From Bacteroidia bacterium (GTDB lineage: Bacteria > Bacteroidota > Bacteroidia > Bacteroidales > Azobacteroidaceae), in the NCBI GenBank assembly GCA_026000155.1, contig BNYG01000003.1, positions 62,001 through 126,000 of the forward strand: a stretch of 64,000 nt of DNA. Reading direction: 5' to 3'. Every line of letters begins with the position of its first letter. Position 1 is the first letter of the stretch. Shown here in pieces: positions 1 through 9,241 of the stretch. Position numbers and translations under genes: made by a program. A model generated the notes under the pieces. It did no database searches. It was not told the DNA's origin and saw only the letters and a program-made list of their open reading frames with translations.

Positions 1-79
1 GAACTATACAGGTCCGGACGATTACGACCTGCATATCGAATACAACCGTCTATCACTTACATTAGGTATCATCTTTTAA
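1..79 (+). CDS. C-terminal end of a probable outer-membrane beta-barrel protein (5' partial)
   Basis: An open frame enters from the window edge (reading from base 2) and stops with TAA at 77-79. The last residues alternate polar and hydrophobic and end in a terminal Phe (LTLGIIF), which is the usual last strand of Bacteroidota outer-membrane barrel proteins. It lies 12 bases before the LVIVD-repeat lipoprotein and is probably in the same operon. Only about 25 residues are visible, so the family cannot be named. Confidence 0.5.
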   Translation, partial: NYTGPDDYDLHIEYNRLSLTLGIIF

Positions 80-91
80 TTTATTACAATC

Positions 92-1363
92 ATGAAAACA
101 ATATATTCCTCTATTCTTTGCCTGCTGGCGCTGATTTTCATTTCTTCCTGTACGGATAAGTATTCGGAAGAGCTAACCATGAATGTTCCTGTATATCTGG
201 ATTATCCAACCTTGCGTTCGTCGGTACAACCGGCGCCGGCGCGGGAATTGGTTCATCCGGGAAAAATCTATTTCAAGGGAAATTATTTGTTGATTGTAGA
301 GCATCTGGAAGGAATCCATATCCTGGATGTATCCAACCCGGCGAATCCGCAAAACAAAGCCTTTATCGAAGTGCCCGGCTGTATTGATATAGCGGTTCAA
401 AATAATTCCTTATATGCCGATAGTTATGTGGATTTGGTGACCATCGACCTGTCCGATATAACGAACCCGAAAGAAACCGGACGATTGAAAGACGTATTTC
501 CTTATACGCTTCCGGCAGCAGAAAACTACAAATTGCCTTATGCCGAAGTAAATCAGGAAAAAGGAGTAGTCACCGGATGGGAGGTAAAACGGGAAGAACG
601 TGCATTGGAAAGGCAAACTTATTATCCGTATTATCCAATGTATAATGATGCCTATGCTAAAGGAAACAGTATAGGTAGTAGTTCTACCGCATCCGCCGGA
701 GCATCCGCTTCTTTCGGAAAAGGCGGATCGATGGCGCGTTTCGGACTATACGACCGGTATCTCTATATTGCCAATAGTTATATTTTATTTCTGTTTGATG
801 TACATAATGCAACGACACCTTCTAAAGCCGGTACTCAATATCTGAACGGAAATATAGAAACGATGTTTATTTATGATGATCATCTCTTTTTCGGAACACC
901 CAACGGCATGTTGATCTATAGCCTGCGAGTTCCTTCCACGCCGGAATATATTTCTACTTTTTGGCATGCCACCAGCTTCGATCCGGTAGTGATTCAGGAC
1001 GATTACGCCTACATTACCTTGCACGGAAATATCAACCGTTTGGATGTAGTGCAGTTGTCAAGCGATTATAGACAATCCACATTAATCAATTCGTATAATA
1101 TGGCAGAACCGCACGGTTTGGGAATAGATCAAAATACCCTTTTTATCTGTGATGGAAAAGAAGGACTGAAAATATTCGATGTCGCGGATAAACGGACCAT
1201 CACCAACCATCTGTTAGCTTCTTTCCCGGGGATTAAAACCTACGATGTCATTCCGGTGGAAGGTTATCTGTTTATGATCGGAGAGGACGGTTTCTATTTG
1301 TACGATTATTCCAACATTCTGGATATTAAACAAATCGGGCATATTCCGGTATTGAAAGACTAA
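92..1363 (+). CDS. LVIVD-repeat surface lipoprotein
   Basis: A 423-residue protein with a lipoprotein signal peptide whose lipobox ends at Cys20 (LIFISSC). The body carries LVIVD-type beta-propeller repeats, for example GIHILDVSNPANP near residue 75 and LVTIDLSDITNP near 115, with more divergent copies to the C-terminus (GLKIFDV near 360). A low-complexity Ser/Ala/Gly stretch near residues 190-210 looks like a linker. LVIVD proteins are predicted propellers of unclear function, often surface exposed in Bacteroidota. It follows an outer-membrane protein and precedes two more lipoprotein genes, so it is probably part of a cell-envelope operon. The substrate is unknown. Confidence 0.8.
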   Translation: MKTIYSSILCLLALIFISSCTDKYSEELTMNVPVYLDYPTLRSSVQPAPARELVHPGKIYFKGNYLLIVEHLEGIHILDVSNPANPQNKAFIEVPGCIDIAVQNNSLYADSYVDLVTIDLSDITNPKETGRLKDVFPYTLPAAENYKLPYAEVNQEKGVVTGWEVKREERALERQTYYPYYPMYNDAYAKGNSIGSSSTASAGASASFGKGGSMARFGLYDRYLYIANSYILFLFDVHNATTPSKAGTQYLNGNIETMFIYDDHLFFGTPNGMLIYSLRVPSTPEYISTFWHATSFDPVVIQDDYAYITLHGNINRLDVVQLSSDYRQSTLINSYNMAEPHGLGIDQNTLFICDGKEGLKIFDVADKRTITNHLLASFPGIKTYDVIPVEGYLFMIGEDGFYLYDYSNILDIKQIGHIPVLKD

Positions 1364-1417
1364 ATAATTACCTTTACAATCTTATCGCAACAGTCTAATT
1401 TAACAATATAAATCATT

Positions 1418-2005
1418 ATGAGAAAACGAGCATTTTTATTTCTTGTTCCGGCAATCACTTTTTGTTTGGTTTTATTTTACTCCTGTAGTGATGACAGTGA
1501 TTCTTATTCTTACAATGAGCCTACCATTTATTCGAATAATAATAAAATATTATTTTCAGAAGTCGTTTTCTTTATGAAACCGTACGTTATGGATGCAGGT
1601 CAAAAGAAATACATTGTTACGGATAAGTTAAGCAATCTTTCTTTGAAAATCGGCACTAAAATAGTCAGTGTATCAGATTCTTATGTATTGGATGTAGCTC
1701 ATGTAAATCCAAAGAAAATGCTGGGAGAATACAATGTAACGGAACAACCCATTCATTATCCTGTAGTAATGGGCGTTACCATGATTCCCGATTCATTGAC
1801 TACTGCCGGTGAATATGCCGATTTATTGAACGATTACCTGAATTTGCAACCGGGTATTTATGTTTGCCGGATTATTTCGTTCGACATCCAAACAATTTCC
1901 GGCGAATTGAAAACAATTTATACCCCTACCCTCTCCTTTCCGCTGGAAGTAAAAGAAAATATCGTTAGTGTCAATTTAGGAGAATTTGAAGTAGAAATAA
2001 AATAA
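1418..2005 (+). CDS. Lipoprotein of unknown function (195 aa)
   Basis: The protein begins with a basic n-region and a hydrophobic stretch ending in FYSCSDDSD, a lipobox with Asp residues right after Cys23, so it is predicted to be lipidated. I do not recognise the remaining 170 residues; they look beta-rich, with several VxLxVxxV alternations, and end in a strand-like EFEVEIK. It sits 54 bases after the LVIVD gene and 13 bases before the next lipoprotein gene, so the three are probably co-transcribed. A TACCTTTAC sequence near 1370 resembles a weak -7 box. Confidence 0.7.
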   Translation: MRKRAFLFLVPAITFCLVLFYSCSDDSDSYSYNEPTIYSNNNKILFSEVVFFMKPYVMDAGQKKYIVTDKLSNLSLKIGTKIVSVSDSYVLDVAHVNPKKMLGEYNVTEQPIHYPVVMGVTMIPDSLTTAGEYADLLNDYLNLQPGIYVCRIISFDIQTISGELKTIYTPTLSFPLEVKENIVSVNLGEFEVEIK

Positions 2006-2018
2006 TGAAATACGGATT

Positions 2019-2369
2019 ATGAAGACAAAAAATCTATTTCTTTTATTGGCTTGCGCTTTGTTTATATCCTGTGAAAATCAAGCAATTGTTCAAGTGAAAA
2101 ATAATGTTCACAATGTTAGATTAGACAATATCTCATTTTCAAACGTCAGTATCGGTTCCGGCGTGTTTCCGGGAGAAACTGTTGAAAAGACGATTACCGA
2201 CAATTATAAAGAAATTTCTTTTCCGGTAACGTCTCAACTTGAATTTTATATGGTGAAAGGGGATAAAAGGGTTTATCTTAAAACAAAAGAATTTTTCAAA
2301 GTGGATGAAGATGAAACGCTTGAAATTTCTATCACCGACGATACGGAATTGATTAATCCTATGAATTAA
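2019..2369 (+). CDS. Small lipoprotein of unknown function (116 aa)
   Basis: A short secreted protein with signal peptide MKTKNLFLLLACALFISC, giving a lipidated Cys18. The mature part is small, beta-rich and acidic toward the C-terminus. No family was recognised. It is the last gene of the lipoprotein run that starts at 92, with only 13 bases separating it from the gene before. The layout suggests a lipidated accessory of the same envelope complex. Confidence 0.7.
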   Translation: MKTKNLFLLLACALFISCENQAIVQVKNNVHNVRLDNISFSNVSIGSGVFPGETVEKTITDNYKEISFPVTSQLEFYMVKGDKRVYLKTKEFFKVDEDETLEISITDDTELINPMN

Positions 2370-2470
2370 GCTGCGTAATTTAAAAAAATTATAACCTAAC
2401 GGCTATTCCGATTGTTATTATTTATATGTATCTTTACAAAGACTAATATGAATCATTTAAATTTATAATC

Positions 2471-3952
2471 ATGGAATCGGAAAACAAATTGACTACGCAA
2501 GCAGGGGCACCCGTTGCGGACAATCAAAACATTCAAACAGCCGGACCGCACGGTCCGGCGTTGATGCAAAATGCATGGGCAATGGAAAAATTAGCCCATT
2601 TCAATCGCGAACGGATACCCGAACGCATTGTACATGCCAAAGGAAGCGGCGCTCACGGTACGCTCACCATCACCCACGATATCACGCCTTACACCAAGGC
2701 GGCTATCTTCGGCAAAATCGGTAAACAGACCCCGCTTTTTATCCGTATTTCAACCGTTGCCGGCGAACGGGGCGCAGCCGACACCGAACGGGATGTTCGC
2801 GGATTTGCTATTAAATTTTATACGGAAGAAGGCAACTGGGATTTAGTGGGAAACAATACGCCCATCTTCTTCATTCGCGACCCGTTGAAATTTCCTGATT
2901 TTATTCACACACAAAAGCGCGATCCGCAAACCAATCTTCGCAACGCTACTGCCATGTGGGATTTTTGGGGTAGAACACCCGAATCACTGCATCAGGTAAT
3001 GATTTTGATGAGCGACCGCGGCATTCCGGCTAATCTCCGGCAAATGCATGGTTTCGGAAGCCATACCTTCAGTTTTATCAACAGTAAGAATGAACGTTTC
3101 TGGGTAAAATTCCATTTCAAAACCCAACAAGGCATTGCCAATCTCACGAATGCCGAGGCAGAAGAAATTGTCGGGAAAGACCGCGAAGCTTCTCAACGCG
3201 ACCTGTTCGAGCACATCCAAAACGGCGATTTTCCGCGTTGGACGATGTATGTGCAAATCATGCCCGAAGCAGAAGCAAAAACCTACCGGTTCAATCCGTT
3301 CGACCTGAGCAAGGTATGGCTTCACAAAGATTATCCTTTGATAGAGGTAGGGGTGATGGAACTCAACCGCAATCCGGAAAACTATTTTGCCGAAGTGGAA
3401 CAAGCCGCTTTCGCTCCAACCAACGTAGTACCCGGCATTAGCTGGTCGCCGGATAAAATGTTGCAGGGACGGCTCTTTGCTTATACCGATGCACAGCGCT
3501 ATCGTCTGGGAGTCAATTTTGACAGCTTGCCGATAAACGCTCCACATTGTCCGGTGCATAATTACCACCGCGATGGCGCGATGCGTTTTAATGATAACGG
3601 CGGCGGGTCGGTCAACTACGAACCGAACAGTTTCCATGGTCCGGTGGAAGACAAAACCAAGATTGATCCCCCTTTGACTCTGGAAGGGGACGCTTTCAAT
3701 TATGATGCCCGTGTGGATAAAGATTATTATACGCAGCCGGGTCTGCTCTACGGTTTGGTTCCCGAAGAAGAAAAAGTGCGGATTGCATCCAATGTGGCGA
3801 CAGCTATGGGCGGAGTTCCGGAAGACATCCAAGTACGAGCCATTGCGCGTTTCTATCAAGCGAACGAACGTTGCGGAACGGATATTGCTGCTAATCTGGG
3901 AATTGATGTGGCAAAAATTCAGGAAGAAGTCAAACGGCAACAAGCCGAATAA
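2471..3952 (+). CDS. katA: Monofunctional heme catalase
   Basis: At 493 residues this is a small-subunit catalase, which decomposes hydrogen peroxide to water and oxygen in the cytoplasm. The distal-pocket His is at residue 55 in [13 protein letters not shown], the conserved Asn at 128 in DLVGNNTP, and the proximal heme-ligand Tyr at 338 in [14 protein letters not shown]. All three lie at the same spacing as in animal catalase. There is no signal peptide. The gene stands alone, 101 bases after a lipoprotein gene, and ends at a strong hairpin (3978-4010). In Bacteroidales, catalases of this type are typically induced by oxygen or peroxide, but I could not find a confident promoter or OxyR site. 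Confidence 0.97.
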   Translation: MESENKLTTQAGAPVADNQNIQTAGPHGPALMQNAWAMEKLAHFNRERIPERIVHAKGSGAHGTLTITHDITPYTKAAIFGKIGKQTPLFIRISTVAGERGAADTERDVRGFAIKFYTEEGNWDLVGNNTPIFFIRDPLKFPDFIHTQKRDPQTNLRNATAMWDFWGRTPESLHQVMILMSDRGIPANLRQMHGFGSHTFSFINSKNERFWVKFHFKTQQGIANLTNAEAEEIVGKDREASQRDLFEHIQNGDFPRWTMYVQIMPEAEAKTYRFNPFDLSKVWLHKDYPLIEVGVMELNRNPENYFAEVEQAAFAPTNVVPGISWSPDKMLQGRLFAYTDAQRYRLGVNFDSLPINAPHCPVHNYHRDGAMRFNDNGGGSVNYEPNSFHGPVEDKTKIDPPLTLEGDAFNYDARVDKDYYTQPGLLYGLVPEEEKVRIASNVATAMGGVPEDIQVRAIARFYQANERCGTDIAANLGIDVAKIQEEVKRQQAE

Positions 3953-3977
3953 TTTACGGAATATGGCTTTACCGAAT

Positions 3978-4010
3978 AAACCTAACAGGTTTTAAAAACC
4001 TGTTAGGTTT
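3978..4010. terminator. 15-bp perfect inverted repeat between convergent genes; bidirectional terminator
   Basis: The arms AAACCTAACAGGTTT (3978-3992) and their exact reverse complement (3996-4010) are separated by three bases. The hairpin is A/T-flanked on both sides and lies between the convergent catalase and DUF4249 genes, so it can serve both strands. The arm resembles hairpins that recur in Bacteroidales intergenic regions, so it may belong to a dispersed family. Confidence 0.75.
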
Positions 4011-4021
4011 GTGGCAAACGA

Positions 4022-5044
4022 TTATTTATTTTTCGCATCAGGTTCAAAGACAATACTCGTCCGGGAAATGCAATAACCTGCAAAGTACCCGACTCCGCCA
4101 TTGCTGATATTGGTTTCAATATTGGATGCCGGCCCGCCAAACATGGGATTTTCTCCGCTTTGTTCCCGTTGGCATTGACTGATAAAATCGAAATAGCCTT
4201 TGGAAATCAAGCTGATTTCCGTTTCTATGGTGTCACCCGGCCGCAGGTAAACGGAACGTTCCCGGTTTTCTTCCGGATCGGCTTCCCAATTGGAGATATC
4301 ATCAAACCGGTACAGATTGCCTTTCATGTATTGCCCGGGAAAAAGCGCATCGTCCGAAATAATCAGTCGCGAAATTTTTGATGTGAGTAACGAATCATTG
4401 TGCAGCACTCTAAACAAATAAAAATTTTCCTCAGGAGGGTCTTGGGCGTAGAGATATAAAAGATAATTCTTGTGCCCGAACATTTCTACCAGGTCGAGGC
4501 TTAACGAATCGGGAACAACAGCCGGCAACACGGTAGCGGAAGCTTCGTATTTGTCCGGGATGCCATCCTTATCGAAATCAACTTCCACTGATAAAGCATA
4601 ATCAACCCCGATTTGAGCGCTGAATTTATTCCTTGAATAATAGAGTCCTTGAATGCTGTCGTCTTCCAAAAAATGATAAATATCGTTGTTGGAAGATTGA
4701 ACAGTCACTTGGGCGCCGGAAATTCCCTGATTAGGCTCGTCATCGAAATAAGGCGATGAACGGCTAATCATCACTTCCTGATACTTGTATTCATTGGTTA
4801 ATGTACCATAAATAACAATGACCGGGGCAGAATCATCGGTATTGATATCAATCGGCTCGGTGCAAGCGGTAAAGAGCGCCAGAAGGACTGTCATTGCGGG
4901 CACAAAAACATCTGTCATTGCGGGCTTGACCCGCAATCCCATGATGTTCGTTAATAAGTGTTTAACAATGGGTAGGGGATTGCGGGTCAAGCCCGCAATG
5001 ACAGTTTTTCTGATGCCTACAATGACAGATATTTTTTGTTTCAT
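4022..5044 (-). CDS. DUF4249-family lipoprotein with a repeat element inside its signal peptide
   Basis: The mature part, from about residue 60, matches DUF4249: TEPIDINTDDSAPVIVIYG, a VIYGTLTNE strand and later FLFRVLHND. These Bacteroidota lipoproteins are usually encoded beside a TonB-dependent receptor, as here (3 bases apart, receptor upstream), and probably act as its surface accessory. The frame is 340 residues, but its first 50 or so are odd: residues near 14-46 translate a 91-bp palindromic repeat (4913-5003). A hydrophobic VLLALFTAC lipobox follows. Translation may really start at an internal ATG supplied by the repeat (MGLRVKPAMTD), which would give a plausible lipoprotein signal with Arg and Lys in the n-region. 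The exact start is unresolved. Confidence 0.8.
   Translation of the reverse strand: MKQKISVIVGIRKTVIAGLTRNPLPIVKHLLTNIMGLRVKPAMTDVFVPAMTVLLALFTACTEPIDINTDDSAPVIVIYGTLTNEYKYQEVMISRSSPYFDDEPNQGISGAQVTVQSSNNDIYHFLEDDSIQGLYYSRNKFSAQIGVDYALSVEVDFDKDGIPDKYEASATVLPAVVPDSLSLDLVEMFGHKNYLLYLYAQDPPEENFYLFRVLHNDSLLTSKISRLIISDDALFPGQYMKGNLYRFDDISNWEADPEENRERSVYLRPGDTIETEISLISKGYFDFISQCQREQSGENPMFGGPASNIETNISNGGVGYFAGYCISRTSIVFEPDAKNK
4913..5003 (-). repeat. 91-bp palindromic repeat element, copy 1 (inside a coding sequence)
   Basis: The terminal arms are 26-bp perfect inverted repeats (4913-4938 and 4978-5003, starting TGTCATTGCGGGCTTGACCC). Read on the minus strand, the 39-base centre contains TGTTAAACACTTATTAACGA, identical to the core of copy 2 at 23689-23779. 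Both copies are exactly 91 bp, so the element is directional and precise. Partial outer copies of the arm (TGTCATTGCGGG at 4889-4900 and CTACAATGACA near 5018-5028) flank it, suggesting nested insertion. No transposase gene is present, so a non-autonomous MITE or REP-like element is likely. Confidence 0.85.
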
Positions 5045-5047
5045 TTC

Positions 5048-7324
5048 CTAAAACTTAAAATTATACGTAACCGACGGAACTATCCCGAATAAATACACCA
5101 TTTCGGCGTATGGAATGCCGGTATCTTCGTTTTGCTGATAGATAATCGTCCATGGATTTTTCCGGTTATAGGCATTGTACAGCGAAAAATTCCATTCCCC
5201 TTTCCACCACCTTTTGGAATCCGGATGCGGAATATAGTTCAGCGATACATCCAGCCGGTCGTAATGGGGTTTGCGGTATTCGTTGCGACCGGAATAAATC
5301 GGAAAATATTCGTTGCCAACGGCAAAACGTCCGGTAGGATAAGTCGTCGGCGTGCCCGATGCAAAGGTCCAAATAGCTGAAAAATTGATTTTCTTGGAAA
5401 AATTATAAGTAGCTACTATGTTGATAGCATGCGTTTTATCGAAAGGAGCCAAATAGGTTTTTCCGTTATTGACTTCGGGAATCGTGCGTTCCGAGCGGGA
5501 CAAGGTGTAATTGACAAAACCGGTCAATTTTCCGGCATTTTTCCGCAACATCCATTCAATGCCATACGCCTTTCCGGTTCCTGTCCGGACTTCCTCTTCC
5601 AAGTGTTGGTTCATCAATAAATCGGAATGTTCGCGGAAATCAATTACATTTTTCAAATCCTTGTAATACAGTTCCATGGATGCTTCATAGGTATTTTCCT
5701 TGAAATTATGAAAATAGCCCGCCGAATACATATTCACTTCCTGCGGTTTAATCTCCGGACCGGCGGAAAACCAAACATCCAAAGGCGAACCCGAAGCCGA
5801 ATTATTGGCTAATTGCATGTACTGGGTATTGTGCGAGTAATTCGCTTTGACGGAAGAATAATCTGCAAACTTATATACAGCGCCCAAACCCGGTTCCCAA
5901 GCAGTATAAGTATGCCGGATTTTTCCGATATTCTGAAAAGCCGAAAAGCGTAAGCCGTACTTTACCGCCAATTGGTCTGTAAACTTTTGTTCGTTAGACA
6001 AATAAACGCCGTATTCGAGCGCCTCGCTGTTGGGAATAAGATAATCTGCCAAATTCAATCCTTTCATCGTTACTTTTCCGGGATTAAACGAATGATGCGT
6101 TCCCGAAATTCCATACGATACATCCCAAAGGGCATGAATGGGTTGATGAAAATCGGCGCGAAGCACCCCATCCCGGATGCCGGATTTCCAACTGACATCC
6201 ATCCCATTTAAATTGGAAGCCAAGCCGTAATGATAATCGGTGAAATGCGCGCTGAATTTTCCAAAAAGTGTTGGCGAAAAGACATGGTTCCACGTGAGCG
6301 ACGAAGCGGTATTCCCATAATCAAAATTGCCGACAACGGCGCCCATATTATCCAAACCATTGTAGATATTCCACTCCAATTTATCCTTTTCGGAAAAACG
6401 GTGTGTGAGTTTTCCATTCAAATCGTAAAAATAAAGCGTAGCCTTCCGAAGGTCTTTGTCCGAAGCAAAAACCAAAAACAAATCCGCATACGTCCGGCGA
6501 CCGGCAACGACCCAGGAAGTTTTTTCTCCCAGTGGACCTTCCACCATCAAACGGCTGGAAATCAATCCTATTCCGCCTGTTCCGCTTATTTTAGCAGGAA
6601 TTTCATCGCGCGTGTTGACTTCCAAAAGAGACGATAAGCGTCCGCCGTGCCGGAAAGGGAAATGCCCTTTGTATAATTCAATTCCGCTGATGATATCATT
6701 ATTGAAAGCGGAGAAAAATCCCATTTGATGCGAAGGATTATAGACGGTAGTATTGTCCAAAACGATTAAATTCTGGTCAGGCGAACCGCCGCGGACACTG
6801 AATCCGGAACTGATTTCAGAGGTCGATTGAACGCCCGGCAGTAATTGCAACGTTTTCAAAATATCCACTTCGCCCATAATAGCGGGCAGCAACCGGATTT
6901 CTTTGATGCTCAATTTTTCCACGCCCATGGTAAGATTGGTAATGTTGTTGTCCTTTTTTTGAGTAGAAACAACCACTTCCTGCAACAAGCCATTGGACTG
7001 TAATTGAATATTTTGCGTAAGCGGTGACTGGGGCGTAATTTTCAATTCCTTATTGTCATAGCCCACATACGAAAATCGCAAGGTGTAATTTCCGGAAGGA
7101 AGCGCAAGCGAATAATGTCCTTTTTCGTCCGACACCGTTCCGCCTTTGGTTTCTAAAATGTAAACCGTAGCGCCTATCAGTTTTTCCCCGGAACCGGCAT
7201 CGGTGATAATTCCTTGAATCGTACGCATTTGGGAAAAAGAAAAGAGCGGGACAAGCAAAAAGGGAAGCAAAACAATGCTCTTTTTGAAGTAGTTAGTAAC
7301 TAAAAATCTCGTTTTTGAAATCAT
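5048..7324 (-). CDS. TonB-dependent outer-membrane receptor with carboxypeptidase-like N-terminal domain
   Basis: This 758-residue protein has an N-terminal signal peptide ending near SFSQ. A carboxypeptidase-regulatory-like domain follows at about 35-115 (IQGIITDAGSGEKLIGATV, then SYVGYDNKEL), then a TonB plug at about 130-235 with GGSPDQNLIVLDNTTVYNPSH, and a long beta-barrel ending in a terminal Phe (VTYNFKF). Such receptors import a ligand through the outer membrane using energy from a TonB-ExbB-ExbD complex, one of which lies at 46863-48811. It is followed after 3 bases by the DUF4249 lipoprotein, a common pairing. The ligand cannot be inferred; nothing here resembles a polysaccharide utilisation locus. 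Confidence 0.9.
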   Translation of the reverse strand: MISKTRFLVTNYFKKSIVLLPFLLVPLFSFSQMRTIQGIITDAGSGEKLIGATVYILETKGGTVSDEKGHYSLALPSGNYTLRFSYVGYDNKELKITPQSPLTQNIQLQSNGLLQEVVVSTQKKDNNITNLTMGVEKLSIKEIRLLPAIMGEVDILKTLQLLPGVQSTSEISSGFSVRGGSPDQNLIVLDNTTVYNPSHQMGFFSAFNNDIISGIELYKGHFPFRHGGRLSSLLEVNTRDEIPAKISGTGGIGLISSRLMVEGPLGEKTSWVVAGRRTYADLFLVFASDKDLRKATLYFYDLNGKLTHRFSEKDKLEWNIYNGLDNMGAVVGNFDYGNTASSLTWNHVFSPTLFGKFSAHFTDYHYGLASNLNGMDVSWKSGIRDGVLRADFHQPIHALWDVSYGISGTHHSFNPGKVTMKGLNLADYLIPNSEALEYGVYLSNEQKFTDQLAVKYGLRFSAFQNIGKIRHTYTAWEPGLGAVYKFADYSSVKANYSHNTQYMQLANNSASGSPLDVWFSAGPEIKPQEVNMYSAGYFHNFKENTYEASMELYYKDLKNVIDFREHSDLLMNQHLEEEVRTGTGKAYGIEWMLRKNAGKLTGFVNYTLSRSERTIPEVNNGKTYLAPFDKTHAINIVATYNFSKKINFSAIWTFASGTPTTYPTGRFAVGNEYFPIYSGRNEYRKPHYDRLDVSLNYIPHPDSKRWWKGEWNFSLYNAYNRKNPWTIIYQQNEDTGIPYAEMVYLFGIVPSVTYNFKF

Positions 7325-7488
7325 TTTTAATCATTGAGATTGCAAATGTAAGCAAAAATCAGTTCCCATTGATGAATCTTTTTTATTAATTGGTGCATAA
7401 AAAACGAATGCTTGTTTATTTCATTCTTTCAGTATCGAAATAAATGATGTACTTTGCATCAGATTAATAAATTAAAAATAAATTTATC

Positions 7489-8475
7489 ATGAAAAAGTCG
7501 AAAATTATTTGGATACATGTTGATTTCTGGATATTGATAATTCTTAGTCAATTTGTAGTCAGTTATTTCGTTTCCCAAAATCTAAAAACATTAACGATTG
7601 CGCAATTATCATTGTGGTTATTGAATCCTCTATCGAATCTGGTTTTCGTTTATGTAGCTTATTTTTCAACGTGGTTTTATTTAAAGAGAGATAAACAAAC
7701 AGCTATTCTCATTTTCATCTTTCCGTTGATTGCATTATTTATCGCTGCCTATTTTGTAGGGAACAATAAGATTGCGTCAGGTGTATATTGTGTAGTTCGC
7801 TCTTTAGTGTATGCTTTTTTCGGAATTTTGTTTTATCTGGGTATTGATTGGTATAACACGAAGCAACGTCAAAAGGAACTTGAAAAACAAAATCTGCAAA
7901 GTGAATTGGCTTTGCTTAAAAATCAGATTAACCCGCATTTCCTGTTCAACACGCTGAATAATATCGACAGCCTTATTAAAACAAATCCGAATCATGCTTC
8001 GCAATCTTTGATTGAATTGTCGGATATGATGCGGTATATGCTTTATGAAACCAAACCGGAACGGGTTCCGCTTCAAAAAGAACTGGAATATATTGAGAAC
8101 TATATGAAATTACAAAAGTTGCAATATGGGAATACACAATTGGTCGAATATTCCGTTTCGGGAAATCCAGACGAAATACAAGTCGCACCGATGTTGTTTA
8201 TTCCGTTTATCGAAAATGCTTTTAAGCATTGTACCGATAAAGAGAAAATACACGCCATCCGTTTTTCGTTTGAGATTGGTACAACGCTAATTTATTTTCA
8301 GTCAAGCAATATTTCTGACGATAAACACCTGATTTCCAAAGATTCATCGAATGGCGTCGGATTGGAGACGGTCAAACGTCGTTTGGAAATTTTGTATCCT
8401 AATCGATATTCCTTGCAGATTGACAAAAAAAATGATTTATTTTGTGTTTCATTAATGATATATTTAGATGATTAA
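7489..8475 (+). CDS. LytS-type sensor histidine kinase
   Basis: The N-terminal 120 residues contain about four transmembrane segments (near 10-30, 40-62, 72-90 and 100-120). A short coiled coil (KQRQKELEKQNLQSELALLK) leads into the His_kinase domain with the motif NPHFLFNTLNNID, phosphorylated His at about 150. The ATP-binding part contains PMLFIPFIENAFKH (N box) and NGVGLETVKRRLE (G box). It belongs to the membrane kinases that pair with LytTR regulators. The gene overlaps its response regulator by 8 bases and lies divergently from the TonB receptor. No periplasmic sensor domain is visible, so the signal is probably sensed in or near the membrane. Confidence 0.93.
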   Translation: MKKSKIIWIHVDFWILIILSQFVVSYFVSQNLKTLTIAQLSLWLLNPLSNLVFVYVAYFSTWFYLKRDKQTAILIFIFPLIALFIAAYFVGNNKIASGVYCVVRSLVYAFFGILFYLGIDWYNTKQRQKELEKQNLQSELALLKNQINPHFLFNTLNNIDSLIKTNPNHASQSLIELSDMMRYMLYETKPERVPLQKELEYIENYMKLQKLQYGNTQLVEYSVSGNPDEIQVAPMLFIPFIENAFKHCTDKEKIHAIRFSFEIGTTLIYFQSSNISDDKHLISKDSSNGVGLETVKRRLEILYPNRYSLQIDKKNDLFCVSLMIYLDD

Positions 8476-9139
8476 TTGCATTATTGTTGAAGATACGCCT
8501 CTTGCCGTGGAAAAGTTGGAAGGATTTATCCGGCAGGTTCCGTTGTTGAACTTATTGGCTTCGTTCGACAACGGAATCGAAGCCATCACGTTTATGCAAA
8601 CCCGGAAAGTGGATTTGGTTTTTCTCGATATTCAAATGGAACAGTTTACCGGTTTGCAATTCATGGAAGCCGTGCAGTTTCCGCCCAAAATCATCATTGT
8701 TTCCGCTTACAGCCAATATGCCATCCATGGTTTTGAGCACAATGTTTCCGATTATCTGCTTAAACCCTATTCTTTTGAGCGTTTTCTGAAAGCCATCGAC
8801 AAAGTGCAAGCCGATTTACAAATCAAATCAACCAAAACTTATCTATTCGTGAAAACCGAATACCGGATGGAACGCATTGATTTCAGCGACATTCTTTATA
8901 TCGAAGGCATGGGCGCCTATTTGCGGATTGTCACCACTCATGCTAAAACAATGACGCTTCAAACTTTTTCTCAATTGGAAAAAGGCTTGCCTCCCGAGCA
9001 TTTTCACCGCATACACAAATCGTTTATTGTTTCCTTGGACAAAATAGAAAGTATCGAACGAAATGTGGTGAAAATCGGGGAACAACGTATTCCTATCGGG
9101 AAAAATTATCAAGAGGAGTTTTATAAAAAACTCGGATGA
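8468..9139 (+). CDS. LytTR-family response regulator
   Basis: A 223-residue regulator. Residues 1-115 form a receiver domain with acidic VED near the start, phospho-acceptor Asp54 in DLVFLDIQ and the conserved Lys in YLLKPYSFERFLKAI. Residues about 128-223 are a LytTR DNA-binding domain (ILYIEGMGAYLRI, FHRIHKSFIVSLDKIESIE). Its start overlaps the kinase stop, so translation is coupled and this kinase is the partner. Targets are unknown. The divergent TonB receptor is the closest candidate, but no direct-repeat LytTR site was established. Confidence 0.95.
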   Translation: MINCIIVEDTPLAVEKLEGFIRQVPLLNLLASFDNGIEAITFMQTRKVDLVFLDIQMEQFTGLQFMEAVQFPPKIIIVSAYSQYAIHGFEHNVSDYLLKPYSFERFLKAIDKVQADLQIKSTKTYLFVKTEYRMERIDFSDILYIEGMGAYLRIVTTHAKTMTLQTFSQLEKGLPPEHFHRIHKSFIVSLDKIESIERNVVKIGEQRIPIGKNYQEEFYKKLG

Positions 9140-9241
9140 TTTTCGCTTCGATGTACTTCTGAAAAGAATACAACAAATACCTGCGTTAAATAATCTGCGT
9201 TTAGTAGGTGACTACTCAGTCCTTCTAAATATTCATTTATC

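Noticed and set aside
2429-2437. Promoter of katA
   Set aside because: TATCTTTAC only partly matches the -7 box and no -33 box lies at the right distance, so it was not listed.
2984-3943. 319-codon open frame antisense to catalase
   Set aside because: It is the complementary shadow of the catalase gene, which has all catalytic motifs and normal length; the antisense product has no recognisable features.
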